The position numbers and the translations under genes were made by a program. Shown here piece by piece: positions 48,801 to 56,995 of a DNA stretch of 64,000 nt; position 1 is the first letter of the stretch, and each line of letters opens with the position of its first letter. Below the pieces are notes generated by a model that ran no database searches, was not told the origin of the DNA, and was given only the letters and a program-made list of their open reading frames with translations. Origin of the DNA: Chloroflexota bacterium (GTDB lineage: Bacteria; Chloroflexota; Anaerolineae; B4-G1; SLSP01). Location: the NCBI GenBank assembly GCA_019873645.1, contig JAIOAX010000012.1, forward strand, positions 47,746-111,745, given 5' to 3'.

Positions 48801-49107
48801 CGACATTCAACAGGCTCAGAATGTTTAAGCCCGGCCCGTTCCATCCCGCAGTCCGCCCGGTCACCTGCAAGCTGTGGGTGCCGCTATGGGCCAGCGTGTC
48901 CACCACCGAGACGTTCGCGCCCCGTCCGTACCATCCCTGCGGGGTACCGTCCTCAAAACCATATTCGGCAATCACCGTCTCCTGCGGTGTGAGAGGTTGT
49001 GCAACCACAGGAGCGGCTACCGGAATGAGCAATCCGCTCAGATAGGCCAACACGACAAAAATGGACAGACGCTTACGCCAATTTCGAGTCACAGAACGCT
49101 GTTGCAT
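45892..49107 (-). CDS. Secreted multimodular endo-beta-1,4-xylanase (CBM22-CBM22-GH10-CBM9-CBM9)
   Basis: 1071 residues from ATG 49107, with AAAGGAG 8 nt upstream. Order: signal peptide (1-37, ending PVVAQP), two CBM22-type xylan-binding modules (about 46-190 and 200-345, both GFEDGTPQGWY...VTGRT), GH10 catalytic barrel (about 360-690) with acid/base in VWDVVNEV (near 492) and nucleophile in HITEMD (near 597), then two CBM9-type modules (about 705-880, 885-1055), each with the EVFVDQNN motif. The last residues read YKIYLPLVMRAYTP, a tail I associate with secreted Chloroflexota proteins. The enzyme cuts xylan outside the cell. No xylose genes or transporter adjoin it. Confidence 0.95.
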   Translation of the reverse strand: MQQRSVTRNWRKRLSIFVVLAYLSGLLIPVAAPVVAQPLTPQETVIAEYGFEDGTPQGWYGRGANVSVVDTLAHSGTHSLQVTGRTAGWNGPGLNILSLLNVGATYRFSGCIRLAQGTAATRTNFALEYKPVGGSTQWIWVGSQSNTTDTDWACVSGSFEYATEAESLTLYAEAADTTASFYIDDVAIVMTSPPPPVGNYGFEDGTPQGWYARGDGVSVAVVDTIAHSGTRSLQVTGRTQGWHGPALNVLGLLQVGATYEISGCIRLAEGASATRTNFALAYTVGGSTSYPWLGSNNNTTATDWACMKGSFKYENQAESLTLYAEAADTTVSFYIDDVVIAMTEPPSTEPPVQQDIPSVYQVYAGDFLIGAALEPTQLASERHVELFKKHFNSLTAENVMKPASLQPTEGNFNWTNADALANFARANNVKVHGHTLVWHQQAAEWMFQDASGNPLEATPENKELVLQRLEDHIEAVVGRYKDVVNVWDVVNEVIDPAQPDCLRRSEWYRLTGSDYISKAFTIAHQVAPTATLILNDYSETDPAKRACMYNVVKSLQQQGVPIHGIGMQMHINIENPSVAAIEETIEMFSELGEVHITEMDMSIYTNDNDAYTTVPEEVLIKQGYRYKDIFEVFKRHAGKIGSVTFWGMADDHTWLATWPKERTNLPLLFDKHLQAKYAYWGIIDPTQLPVFIQSQNISKATPVVDGVAETLWQMLPWIPIGSTGAITASFQARWDENNNLYVIVNVEDPTPDDGDKVEVFVDQNNGKTTTYEADDRYYTFPSGTFWMDYVIITNTHGYVLEARLPLTATLAPGARLGFDIRVTDSSDPAHPLSWNDPTHSQVTDTSKFGVLVLIGEMKLTHALKGTPIIDAQAEGLWDAAEQIHTDVWVFNTQGATAKVKTLWDQNHLYVYAVVSDTLLSDASANPWEEDSIEVFVDQNNAKTTTYEADDGQYRVNFNGVQSFGGAASAATLVSARRIISGTADEARLGGTYVVELGITLTHAIPQPGGLIGFDFQVNDDANGDGVRDSVVVWNDPTGDSWRNTSRLGVLQFVERPVYKIYLPLVMRAYTP

Positions 49108-49398
49108 CGTTTGGTCTCCTTTCACTAGACTGATTGAACACTGGATGGTGAATACTGGATATATCGCCGGGTATGTTGTTTTGTTCGGTACACCTCCTCA
49201 TGCATGGGAATTTTGAAGAACATTCCACGCTTCATTTTAGCATAAGATTGTACTTTTGGGAAGAAATCTATGGGCCAATTTGGCTTTTGTATCTTTCCGC
49301 GTTTGTGATACAACAAGGTTGAACGCACAAGCAGTCAATAAACTGGATAGATTTTCAAACGTGCGGACGTTTCAGATTTTTATTTTGAGGAGGACACC
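49108..49398. other. Divergent intergenic region, xylanase and purA
   Basis: About 290 bp that must hold both promoters. Visible: a short duplication GAACACTGGATGGTGAATAC then TGGAT at about 49136-49160, AT-rich sequence, and GGAGGACACC directly before purA. I could not find a convincing -35/-10 pair for either gene. Confidence 0.5.
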
Positions 49399-50682
49399 AT
49401 GCCAGTTACAGTGATCGTCGGAGCGCAATGGGGAGATGAAGGCAAAGGGCGGGTGGTGGATTATTTCGCAGCTCAGGCAGCCATTGTTGCACGCTTCAAC
49501 GGCGGCGATAATGCCGGACACACCGTCATTGCCGAAGGGCATAAGCTGGCCCTGCACCTTGTCCCTTCCGGCATTCTTTATCCCCATGTCACCTGCCTGA
49601 TCGGCGCAGGCACGGTAGTCAACCCGCTCACGTTGCTGCGGGAGATTCAAACATTGCGCGATATTGGGGTGGACGTCAGCCCGGCACACCTGAAGCTTAG
49701 CGCCGCCGCGCATCTGGTGTTGCCCACGCATCGCGTGCTCGACGGTGCAGCGGACATGAAACGCGGATACGAAGCCATCGGCACAACCAAGCGCGGCATC
49801 GGCCCGGCCTACGCCGACAAAATGGCGCGGGTGGGTCTGCGCGCCGGACAAATGCGCGATCCCAATCACTTTGCCGAGGCTGTGGGCACGCTGGTGGATG
49901 CCCACAACGAACGTCTGGTCAACCTCTACGGTTTGCCAGCGCAATCCACAGATCAGATCGTTGCACAACTCCATCAGGCTGCCGTGGAACTCGCCCCGTA
50001 CCTGGTGGACGGGACGGCCTTAGTCGGGCGGGCATTAGCCGAGGGCAAGCTCGTCATCGGCGAGGGGGCGCAGGGGACCCTGCTCGACATCAACCTGGGC
50101 ACATACCCTTTCGTTACCAGCTCGTCACCCGTGAGCGGCGGGCTGCTCACGGGTCTGGGCGTCGGGCCAAAGGAAGTGACGCGCGTGGTGGGCATCGCCA
50201 AAGCCTATACGACCCGCGTGGGTGCCGGCCCCTTCCCCACGGAACTGACCGATGTACTGGGAGAACGCATCCGTGAGGCCGGCCACGAGTATGGGACAAC
50301 CACCGGACGGCCCCGACGTTGTGGTTGGCTTGACGCCGTGTTGCTGCGTTACGCCGCGCAGGTCAACGGACTGACCGACATCGCGTTGAGCAAACTGGAT
50401 ATCCTCAGCGGTTTGCCGTCGTTGCGTATTGCCGTGGCCTACGATCTGGATGGCGAGCGCATTGAGCATTTCCCCGCCGAATGGGGTGCGGAAGCGGTGA
50501 GCCGTTGTCGCCCCATCTACGAGGAGTTGCCGTCCTGGGAAGAGGACATCAGCGGTGTACGTCGCCGCGAAGACCTGCCCGCCGCTGCCCAGGCCTACGT
50601 CGCCCGCATCGAGGAGCTGGTCGGCGTGCCCATCACTTTCATCAGCGTTGGCCCTGAGCGCGAGGCGATGATTGTTCCGTAG
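49399..50682 (+). CDS. purA: Adenylosuccinate synthase
   Basis: A 427-residue enzyme, standard length, with GGAGG 5 nt before the ATG. The N-terminal P-loop variant VIVGAQWGDEGKGRVVDYFA, the IMP-site motif GGDNAGHTVIAEGHK, GTTKRGIGPAYADK and the C-terminal STTTGRPRR-like TTTGRPRRCGWLD are intact. It makes adenylosuccinate from IMP, aspartate and GTP in AMP synthesis. Single gene, not in a pur operon here. Confidence 0.97.
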   Translation: MPVTVIVGAQWGDEGKGRVVDYFAAQAAIVARFNGGDNAGHTVIAEGHKLALHLVPSGILYPHVTCLIGAGTVVNPLTLLREIQTLRDIGVDVSPAHLKLSAAAHLVLPTHRVLDGAADMKRGYEAIGTTKRGIGPAYADKMARVGLRAGQMRDPNHFAEAVGTLVDAHNERLVNLYGLPAQSTDQIVAQLHQAAVELAPYLVDGTALVGRALAEGKLVIGEGAQGTLLDINLGTYPFVTSSSPVSGGLLTGLGVGPKEVTRVVGIAKAYTTRVGAGPFPTELTDVLGERIREAGHEYGTTTGRPRRCGWLDAVLLRYAAQVNGLTDIALSKLDILSGLPSLRIAVAYDLDGERIEHFPAEWGAEAVSRCRPIYEELPSWEEDISGVRRREDLPAAAQAYVARIEELVGVPITFISVGPEREAMIVP

Positions 50683-50750
50683 TTCCATAGTTTCAAGCGT
50701 CAGTTGTTAGTCTTCAGTTTTTACAGGAGTTACGCGCTTCACCATTTTCT

Positions 50751-50833
50751 GACAGGGATTAACAGGATTTTCAGGATTAAAGAAGGCTTTGTAGGAGCTT
50801 TTTTCATCCTGTCATCCTGTCAATCCTGTCCAA
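50751..50833. repeat. Inverted tandem-word island (acaggatt / aatcctgtc)
   Basis: GACAGGGATTAACAGGATTT with ATCCTGTCATCCTGTCAATC facing it. Same family as 17210-17277. It lies in the purA-SDR gap (50683-50892); the remainder holds CAGTTATCAGTCAG-like words and no gene. Confidence 0.75.
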
Positions 50834-50892
50834 AGAAACGCACCGCGTAACTACTGTTTTCAGTTATCAGTCAGAGGGAAGATGGGGTAGAT

Positions 50893-51726
50893 ATGGATAA
50901 GAGTTACCTGGAAGAGCTATTCGGTCTGGAAGGCAAAGTTGCCGTGGTGACCGGTGGAGGCGGCGTTTTGTGCAGCGCCATGAGCCGGGCGCTGGGGCGT
51001 CTGGGGGTCAAAGTCGCGGTGCTCGATCTTTTCGTCGAGGCAGCACAACGGGTGGTGGATGATATTCGGGCCGCCGGCGGCGAGGCCATTGCAGTCAAGT
51101 GTGATGTGCTGGACAAGGCCAGCATTGAGGCCGCAGCGCAGGCCGTACTGGCAGCGTTTGGATATGTAGACATTCTCATCAACGGCGCGGGCGGCAACAA
51201 ACCCCAGGCCAGCACCAGCGTCACAACTTCTTTCTTCGATTTGCCCGCCGATGCCGTGCAGTGGGTGTTCAACCTCAATTTTATCGGCACCCTCCTGCCG
51301 AGTCAGGTTTTCGGCAAGCTGATGGCGGAACAGAAACGCGGCGTCATTCTCAACATCTCCTCAATGAACGCCTTCCGACCGCTCACCCGCATCCCCGCCT
51401 ATTCCGGGGCCAAAGCGGCGATCAGCAACTTCACCCAATGGCTGGCGGTTCACATGAACCAGGAATACTCCCCTCATATCCGCGTGAACGCGCTCGCGCC
51501 GGGCTTTTTCCTCACCGAGCAAAATCGCTTCCTGCTCACCGAGGAAGGCACAGGCAGCCTCACCGCACGCGGCAAGGCCATCATTGACCATACGCCGATG
51601 GCCCGCTTTGGGGTACCGGAGGACTTGATCAGCACCATGATCTGGTTGCTCTCCGATGGGGCGAGCTTCGTGACCGGCGTGGTTGTGCCGGTGGATGGCG
51701 GATTTAACGCCTACAGCGGGGTGTGA
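50893..51726 (+). CDS. SDR family oxidoreductase, UxuB (D-mannonate oxidoreductase)-like
   Basis: A 277-residue short-chain dehydrogenase. The cofactor loop VVTGGGGVLCSAMSRALG differs from the usual TGxxxGIG but matches the group annotated as D-mannonate (fructuronate) oxidoreductase. Asp in VAVLDLF suggests NAD. The catalytic set is Ser in NISSMNAF, Tyr in AYSGAKAAI and Lys four residues later. C-terminal PVDGGFNAYSGV is typical of the same group. If so, it works in hexuronate breakdown, reducing D-fructuronate to D-mannonate. Specificity is inferred from overall resemblance only. It converges on ilvD across a terminator. Confidence 0.82.
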   Translation: MDKSYLEELFGLEGKVAVVTGGGGVLCSAMSRALGRLGVKVAVLDLFVEAAQRVVDDIRAAGGEAIAVKCDVLDKASIEAAAQAVLAAFGYVDILINGAGGNKPQASTSVTTSFFDLPADAVQWVFNLNFIGTLLPSQVFGKLMAEQKRGVILNISSMNAFRPLTRIPAYSGAKAAISNFTQWLAVHMNQEYSPHIRVNALAPGFFLTEQNRFLLTEEGTGSLTARGKAIIDHTPMARFGVPEDLISTMIWLLSDGASFVTGVVVPVDGGFNAYSGV

Positions 51727-51751
51727 AAAATCATCGGTGATGTACCAAACG

Positions 51752-51785
51752 GCGGGGCCTCATCCATCTCTGGATGAGGCCCCGC
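51752..51785. terminator. Bidirectional terminator between SDR and ilvD
   Basis: GCGGGGCCTCATCCA (51752-51766), loop TCTC, then TGGATGAGGCCCCGC (51771-51785), a perfect 15-bp stem between two convergent genes. Flanking T-runs are short. Confidence 0.8.
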
Positions 51786-51790
51786 GATCA

Positions 51791-53455
51791 TCACTTATGC
51801 CGGATGATCGCGCCTTTATCGGCCGACTCCGCCAGCCGACTGTAAAGCGCCAGATAGCCCTGTTTGAACTTCGGCTCCGGGCATCGCCAGCGCGCCAAGC
51901 GTGCCGCGATCTCGGCATCAGAGACGTGCAGGTGCAAGCGGCGGTTAGGGATGTCAATGGTGATCAAGTCCCCATCCTCGACCACGGCAATCGGCCCGCC
52001 TTCGGCGGCCTCCGGCGAGACATGCCCCACAAAACAGCCGTTGTTCGTGCCGGAGAAACGCCCATCGGTCACAACCGCCGTGCTGAGCGCCAATCCCCGC
52101 CCGTAGAGCAGCTTCATGGCGATGTACATCTCGCGCATCCCCGGCCCGCCCTTCGGACCTTCGTAGCGGATGACGATGACTTCCCCTGCCTGCACCGTGC
52201 CGTCGAGGATGGCCTGGTTGGCTGCCTCTTCAGAATCAAAACAGCGCGCTTTGCCGGTGAAGGTGTGCATCTCCGGCTTGATGGCTGCCGGTTTGGTGAT
52301 GGCGGTGTTGGGCGCCAGGTTGCCGCGCAGGACGGCCACGCCGCCCATGCCCCACGGCTCGGCAAACGTTTTGATGATGCGCGGGTCGTGGATCACAGCA
52401 TCGGCCACATTCTCCGCCACCGTCTTCCCGCTGACGGTCAGCGCGTCGCCGTGCAGCAAGGGGAGCAGTTCCTTCATCACCGCCGGAACGCCGCCCGCCG
52501 CATGGAAATCGGGCACATTGAGCGGCGAGGCAGGGTTCACTTTGGCGATGTGCGGGGTGGTGCGCGCCAGTTCCTCGAAATGATCCATCGTGAGTTCCAC
52601 ATCGGCCTCGTAGGCGATGGCGGGAAGGTGCAAAGCCATATTCGTGGAACCGCCGATGGCCGTCGCCAGGCGCACCGCGTTCTCGATGCCCTTCTGGTTG
52701 ATGATCTGCCGCGCGGTGATGCCTTTTTCAACCAGGGCGACGATCTGTCGGCCGGCCGCCTGCGCCGAGCGCAGTCGCTCCGCGTGCGTCGCCGGAATCG
52801 TGGCGCTGCCCGGCAAGCACATGCCGAGTGCCTCGGCGATGCAGCACATCGTATTCGCCGTCCCCAGGAACGAACACGAGCCGCACGTCGGCGCGGCGTT
52901 GTTTTCCAGGTGGATGTAGGTCTGCAGATCAATTTTGCCCGCCCGCAGCATAGCCAGACCTTCGGTGAGCGAGGTCGAGTCCGACGGGCGATTGTCGAAG
53001 ATACAGCCGCCCTCCATCGGCCCGCCGACGACGACAATCGCGGGCACATCCAGGCGCGCCGCCGCCATCAACATTCCCGGCACGATCTTGTCGCACGAGC
53101 ACAACAGCACGACGGCGTCGAACTGATGCGCCTGCACCATCATCTCCACGTCATTGGCGATCAGGTCACGGCTGGGAAGGATGTAGTGCATACCGACATG
53201 CCCCTGCGCAATGCCGTCACACGGCGCCATCACGCCGAACTCCACCGGCGTCCCTCCGGCCTGAAAAATCCCCTGCTTGACGTATTCTGAGACCAGATTC
53301 AGATTGTAATGCCCCGGCAAGACGCGGTTCCACGAATTGGCGACGCCGATGAGCGGGCGTGCCAGGTCGTAATCGCTGTAGCCCATAGATTTGTACAGCG
53401 CGCGATGCATGGAAAATTCGGGGCGTTGTAGAACAGCTTGACTGCGTAATGGCAT
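51791..53455 (-). CDS. ilvD: Dihydroxy-acid dehydratase (IlvD/Edd family)
   Basis: A 554-residue enzyme, typical of short-form IlvD. Conserved cysteines and motifs are present: APCDGIAQGH, LLCSCDKIVPGMLMAA, APTCGSCSFLGTANTM (Fe-S cluster ligands), VVTDGRFSGTN and GHVSPEAAEGGPIAVVEDGD. It dehydrates 2,3-dihydroxy-isovalerate in valine and isoleucine synthesis. The same family includes sugar-acid dehydratases (6-phosphogluconate, xylonate, arabonate); the neighbouring UxuB-like SDR leaves this open. No other ilv gene is near, so regulation and pathway cannot be told from context. Confidence 0.85.
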   Translation of the reverse strand: MPLRSQAVLQRPEFSMHRALYKSMGYSDYDLARPLIGVANSWNRVLPGHYNLNLVSEYVKQGIFQAGGTPVEFGVMAPCDGIAQGHVGMHYILPSRDLIANDVEMMVQAHQFDAVVLLCSCDKIVPGMLMAAARLDVPAIVVVGGPMEGGCIFDNRPSDSTSLTEGLAMLRAGKIDLQTYIHLENNAAPTCGSCSFLGTANTMCCIAEALGMCLPGSATIPATHAERLRSAQAAGRQIVALVEKGITARQIINQKGIENAVRLATAIGGSTNMALHLPAIAYEADVELTMDHFEELARTTPHIAKVNPASPLNVPDFHAAGGVPAVMKELLPLLHGDALTVSGKTVAENVADAVIHDPRIIKTFAEPWGMGGVAVLRGNLAPNTAITKPAAIKPEMHTFTGKARCFDSEEAANQAILDGTVQAGEVIVIRYEGPKGGPGMREMYIAMKLLYGRGLALSTAVVTDGRFSGTNNGCFVGHVSPEAAEGGPIAVVEDGDLITIDIPNRRLHLHVSDAEIAARLARWRCPEPKFKQGYLALYSRLAESADKGAIIRHK

Positions 53456-53471
53456 AGTGATTTTTCCTTAC

Positions 53472-53804
53472 TTAAGCACGCAAAGGTAGATAAATGATCT
53501 GGTCTTGAAATTCACCAGGATTACTCGCTCCCCAAATGAGCCATAGATCAATTTCACGCCGGTGACGTTCTGTTTCCTGCTCAACTAAACGCAAATACGC
53601 TGTCACCGTTTCAGGATTTTGCCAGTAGTAAGTTAAGGTGGCGTACACTTGTTCAAGCGATAACGTGGGATATCGCGTTGCAATTTGCTCGGCAAACAGC
53701 CCTAATTCCAGATAGTCAAACAAAATTGTCTCGATTCCAATCCGTGTCCCTTTGACCCGAATATCATCGGGCGCGAGAAAATCAAAATACTCCTCGAGTT
53801 GCAT
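53472..53804 (-). CDS. DUF433 protein, orphan antitoxin-like
   Basis: A 110-residue protein. The N-terminus MQLEEYFDFLAPDDIRVKGT and the helix-turn-helix-like IATRYPTLSLEQVYATLTYY are the DUF433 pattern; the C-terminal part is charged and helical. It is a clear paralogue of the DUF433 protein at 56523-56873 (MQLEDYFDF, IRIKGHRIGIE) but has no DUF5615 toxin partner next to it. It lies between the diol dehydratase and ilvD genes, all on the minus strand. Confidence 0.83.
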   Translation of the reverse strand: MQLEEYFDFLAPDDIRVKGTRIGIETILFDYLELGLFAEQIATRYPTLSLEQVYATLTYYWQNPETVTAYLRLVEQETERHRREIDLWLIWGASNPGEFQDQIIYLPLRA

Positions 53805-53852
53805 AGCTTACCTCCACTGGAATTTTAGCACGCTACGAGGATAAAACAAGCG

Positions 53853-56156
53853 TTACACTGCACCTGCACCTCTGATCTGCAACACCGTCGGCGGCCTATC
53901 CTCCACACACTCCGTCTCCCGATGATGCAATAGCGTCGTCTGCACGATGAGGCGCAGGCGCGCGGTGTTGTCAATTTTCACGGGCGCGGGCGAGGTCGGT
54001 TTGCGCAGCGCGTAGCGCGCGGCATTGCACCCGATCTGACGGTACGTCTCCAATGTCATATTCGGCGCCATCGAGAACAGTTCCAGGTTCTCCAACGGCG
54101 CAAGGTCACGCTGGTGGATGACCGTCGTGCCCTTCGATTGGATGCCGATGGCGACACCGGAACCGCTGAGCTGCGCCCCCGCATGGCCGATGAACGCGCA
54201 ATCCGAGGTGTGGTGAATACGCACAATCCGCGCCGGCACACCTTCCCCGGCGATGCCTTCCAACATCGCCGCAAGCACATCCCGCAAATCCAACCCGCCG
54301 ATGGTCTGCTGGATCGCCGTCCCAAACGCCGGCCCCACGGCAATCACCACCTCTGTTTCCATGCCGACCTGCGCCGGGCCAAGTGCCTCTAACCAGTCCG
54401 ATTTTAGATTTTGGATTTTCGATTTTGGACCCGCCGCTTCCCCACTCGCTGATTCTCCACTCGCTGATTCTTCACTCGCTGATTCACTGATTCTCCATTC
54501 TCTGGGGTCCCACGCCTGCGGAATGTTCTGCAACTGTGCCCAGCGTTTCCCTTCCACGCGGTAGCCTGTGCCGGGACCGGCGTAGTCGTTAGGATCGGTG
54601 AGCGCGCTGAGGACACGGAAGCCTTCGGCAAAGATGCCGGACGGCTGCAAGTAGTCGCCGATGACGCGCTGCCGCTGCATTTCCAGCAGGTTCGCCGCGG
54701 CGTCGTGATAGCCCGCCTGCGCCAACGCTTTGATGACTTCCAACACCGTGATTGGGCCGTTGAGCAACATTTGTGCGGCTTTGATGTCTTCCACCCTGTC
54801 ACGGTCGGGCATATCCTCACTATTGAAAGCGGTCGTCGCGGCCTGCACTTCGGCTTCGGTGATGCTGGCGAAGTCAAAGGCGTCAAAAACGGCCTGGATC
54901 GCCCGCGCCGCACGCTCACGCACGCGCAGGATATTTTCTTCCGCCAGAGGATGGATGCCGCCGTCTACCTGCATATCGCGCTGGATCACGTACCAGTCAT
55001 CCAGCTCCGTCGTATCGAAGTTGCCGCCGCCGAACATGTTATCGTAACGCGGAATCAGGCCAAAGCCCGAAGTGACGAAGTCCGCGCCGGGGATGAATTG
55101 CAGCATCAGCTTGGCGCTCTTGCGCATCTCCGAATGTGACGCCAGCGCGTCATTGCCTGCGGCCACCTCCAGGCCGAGCATCATGGCGATGAGATTCTCC
55201 GCCAGCACCGCCCGCACACCGCCCGGCAGGGATTCGGGCAGCGCGATACAACTGATCGAGCCGTTTTGCGTCCCCTGACTGCCCGCGCCGCGCGTCACCA
55301 GCAGACAGCGCGCTTCCAGATAGAGCATGGATTTGCCTTCGGCGTGGCCCATCAACGCCTCAGAACCGGTGCCGGAGGTGAAGCGCGTCTTGACGCCGCG
55401 ACTGGCATACGCGGCGTTGAGGAACGCTTTCGACCAGGGCGTGTCGTCGCCATCCACGAAGGCGCGCTCCGTGCCGTAGACGGAGAGCGTTTCAGAATAG
55501 GTGGTCAGCCCGCGAAAGCCCAGGCGCAGGTTGGTGGCCTCTTCAACCGAGCATTGCGTGAGCACCCCACCCCGCCCAATCTGCGAACCGACGAGAATCG
55601 CCAGCGCGTTGAGCGGCGCGTAGCGGCTCACACCCACCGTCGTTTCGATCTCGGCAAAGCCGCGCAGCGCGGCCTCGGCCGCGTCGGCGGCGAGGAGCGC
55701 GGGGTGTTCCTTGCGATTGGTGACGTGGGCTTGGTTGGCGGGTGTGCGCCGGGCGCGCATTTTGGCAAGCCCCATCATCATTTCAAGGACATTCATGGAG
55801 CGGACGATGTCCACGAGCTTGGCAGCGGTGCAACCGCGCGTCAGCCGCAAGACGGCGTCGCGGGGTACGTTGACATCCACGATCATCCGTGCGATGTCGC
55901 GGGAAGGCGTCGCCATCGCTTCCTCGGCCACGCCCAGGTCCAGGCTGTGGGCGACGATGAAGCGGTCGAGCATGTCGAAGTCTTCGCAGCGCACGCCGTC
56001 CATTTCCACCACCACGCCGTTTTCGATGACCAGACCCGGCGTGGGATCGTAGGGGCTATCGGCGACGATCAACCCCAATTCTGGCCAGGGACGGATAAAG
56101 GTTTCGCGGTTGATGGGGCGGTCGGTGCGGATTTGCGTGCGTTTCGTCTGCATCAT
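53853..56156 (-). CDS. B12-dependent propanediol/glycerol dehydratase, fused large and medium subunits
   Basis: About 767 residues from ATG 56156 (GAGGA 7 nt upstream; GTG at 56162 is possible). Residues 1-555 are the large (PduC) subunit: NRETFIRPWPELGLIVADSP, SRYAPLNALAILVGSQIGR, SGTGSEALMGHAEGKSMLYL, GGNFDTTELDDWYVIQRDMQ. Residues about 590-765 are the medium (PduD) subunit (GPAQVGMETEVVIAVGPAFG, IRIHHTSDCAFIGHAGAQLSG). The join is filled by a low-complexity stretch (SESASEESASGESASG, PKSKIQNLKSD) made of tandem-word DNA. The enzyme converts 1,2-diols or glycerol to aldehydes using adenosylcobalamin. The small subunit (PduE) and reactivase genes, normally adjacent, are absent here. Confidence 0.9.
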   Translation of the reverse strand: MMQTKRTQIRTDRPINRETFIRPWPELGLIVADSPYDPTPGLVIENGVVVEMDGVRCEDFDMLDRFIVAHSLDLGVAEEAMATPSRDIARMIVDVNVPRDAVLRLTRGCTAAKLVDIVRSMNVLEMMMGLAKMRARRTPANQAHVTNRKEHPALLAADAAEAALRGFAEIETTVGVSRYAPLNALAILVGSQIGRGGVLTQCSVEEATNLRLGFRGLTTYSETLSVYGTERAFVDGDDTPWSKAFLNAAYASRGVKTRFTSGTGSEALMGHAEGKSMLYLEARCLLVTRGAGSQGTQNGSISCIALPESLPGGVRAVLAENLIAMMLGLEVAAGNDALASHSEMRKSAKLMLQFIPGADFVTSGFGLIPRYDNMFGGGNFDTTELDDWYVIQRDMQVDGGIHPLAEENILRVRERAARAIQAVFDAFDFASITEAEVQAATTAFNSEDMPDRDRVEDIKAAQMLLNGPITVLEVIKALAQAGYHDAAANLLEMQRQRVIGDYLQPSGIFAEGFRVLSALTDPNDYAGPGTGYRVEGKRWAQLQNIPQAWDPREWRISESASEESASGESASGEAAGPKSKIQNLKSDWLEALGPAQVGMETEVVIAVGPAFGTAIQQTIGGLDLRDVLAAMLEGIAGEGVPARIVRIHHTSDCAFIGHAGAQLSGSGVAIGIQSKGTTVIHQRDLAPLENLELFSMAPNMTLETYRQIGCNAARYALRKPTSPAPVKIDNTARLRLIVQTTLLHHRETECVEDRPPTVLQIRGAGAV
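54400..54503. repeat. In-frame tandem-word island at the subunit linker of the diol dehydratase
   Basis: ATTTTAGATTTTGGATTTTC words (54400-54429), then ACTCGCTGATTCTCCACTCG-type words (about 54443-54503). These are the reverse complements of the AATCCAAAATC and GAATCAGCGAAT families. All copies have the orientation that leaves the minus-strand frame open. Confidence 0.85.
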
Positions 56157-56166
56157 TCTCACATCC

Positions 56167-56526
56167 TCAAAATGGAATCCACAAAGTCTGATCGCGCCAT
56201 TCTTCAGCTTCGCTTGCAGTCCAAGTCAAATACAGAGTGGCAGCCAACTGTCCTAGCCGGCTACCGGGACGAATCCAGGCGACACCCCAATGCCGACCGC
56301 CCCGTCCCCGATGTTCATCAATGTGTCCAGGCATACTACTGCGGTTATCCGTAACCAACATGCGCTGGCTGATCTCAAGATAGCACAGTACCTCTGAATC
56401 TGACATCCCCAAAGACGGCGCTTCCTTGTCACCCACACGAACGACATCAATGGTATCATCGTAACGCCGCAGAGCCAGCTTTAAGCGCGGGGATAGATTT
56501 TCGTCAAGAAGGAAACGCACCTTCAT
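56167..56526 (-). CDS. DUF5615 PIN-like toxin-type protein
   Basis: A 119-residue protein. The N-terminus KVRFLLDENLSPRLKLALRR (first acidic DEN motif), VVRVGDKEAPSLGMSDSEVL and the RMLVTDNRSSMPGHI stretch (second acidic motif, TDN) are the DUF5615/PIN-like core thought to bind a metal and cut RNA. Its start overlaps the upstream DUF433 gene by four bases, the usual antitoxin-toxin layout, and its TGA lies within the ribosome binding region of the diol dehydratase gene. Confidence 0.86.
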   Translation of the reverse strand: MKVRFLLDENLSPRLKLALRRYDDTIDVVRVGDKEAPSLGMSDSEVLCYLEISQRMLVTDNRSSMPGHIDEHRGRGGRHWGVAWIRPGSRLGQLAATLYLTWTASEAEEWRDQTLWIPF

Positions 56527-56873
56527 GCCTGGGGCTCTTCGGGATACTGTGATTGAGACTCACGTAAGCGTTGAATGACCGGCAATGCTTGAGTTATCCA
56601 TCGGTTATAGGCGTCCTCGCTGTGCATCTGCAGGTGGGTCAGGTAAATATCAACCGCAGGCCGGTTATGCAAATAGTAGGTAATCGCAGCATAGACTTTC
56701 TCCAAACCCAAACCAGGAAACTCAGCGGCGATCTCATCAGGTGTATAACCCTCACGATAATAAGCCAGCACGTGTTCAATGCCAATCCGATGGCCTTTAA
56801 TACGAATCGCCTCACTGGACGCAGGGTCATGCGTATCCGATCCAATAAAATCGAAATAATCTTCTAGTTGCAT
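56523..56873 (-). CDS. DUF433 antitoxin-type protein
   Basis: A 116-residue protein with the DUF433 features: MQLEDYFDF, AIRIKGHRIGIEHVLAYYRE, the HTH-like DEIAAEFPGLGLEKVYAAIT. The C-terminal 35 residues are charged. It is coupled by a four-base overlap to the DUF5615 gene. The family is predicted to neutralise DUF5615 and to bind DNA. Confidence 0.86.
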   Translation of the reverse strand: MQLEDYFDFIGSDTHDPASSEAIRIKGHRIGIEHVLAYYREGYTPDEIAAEFPGLGLEKVYAAITYYLHNRPAVDIYLTHLQMHSEDAYNRWITQALPVIQRLRESQSQYPEEPQA

Positions 56874-56938
56874 AGACCTTCTCCGTCAAGAAGTGCTACA
56901 GGGCTTTCAAAAGACAGCCATCTTACTTTCACTGTCGC

Positions 56939-56968
56939 TTGACGTTTATTATACTATGCTGTTATAAT
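56939..56968 (+). promoter_or_regulatory. Sigma-70 promoter upstream of the kinase
   Basis: TTGACG (56939-56944), 18-nt spacer, TATAAT (56963-56968). It lies 28 bp before the small ORF at 56996 and about 145 bp before the kinase start. Confidence 0.75.
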
Positions 56969-56995
56969 GCGAGTATTGAGAAAGGACAAGTCAGT

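Noticed and set aside
48050..48980. Duplicated about 450-bp segment within the xylanase gene as a possible assembly artefact
   Set aside because: The two copies are diverged CBM22 modules, a normal architecture for GH10 xylanases.
54705..56354. Plus-strand ORFs opposite the diol dehydratase
   Set aside because: Arg/His-rich shadows; the minus strand carries a clear dehydratase.
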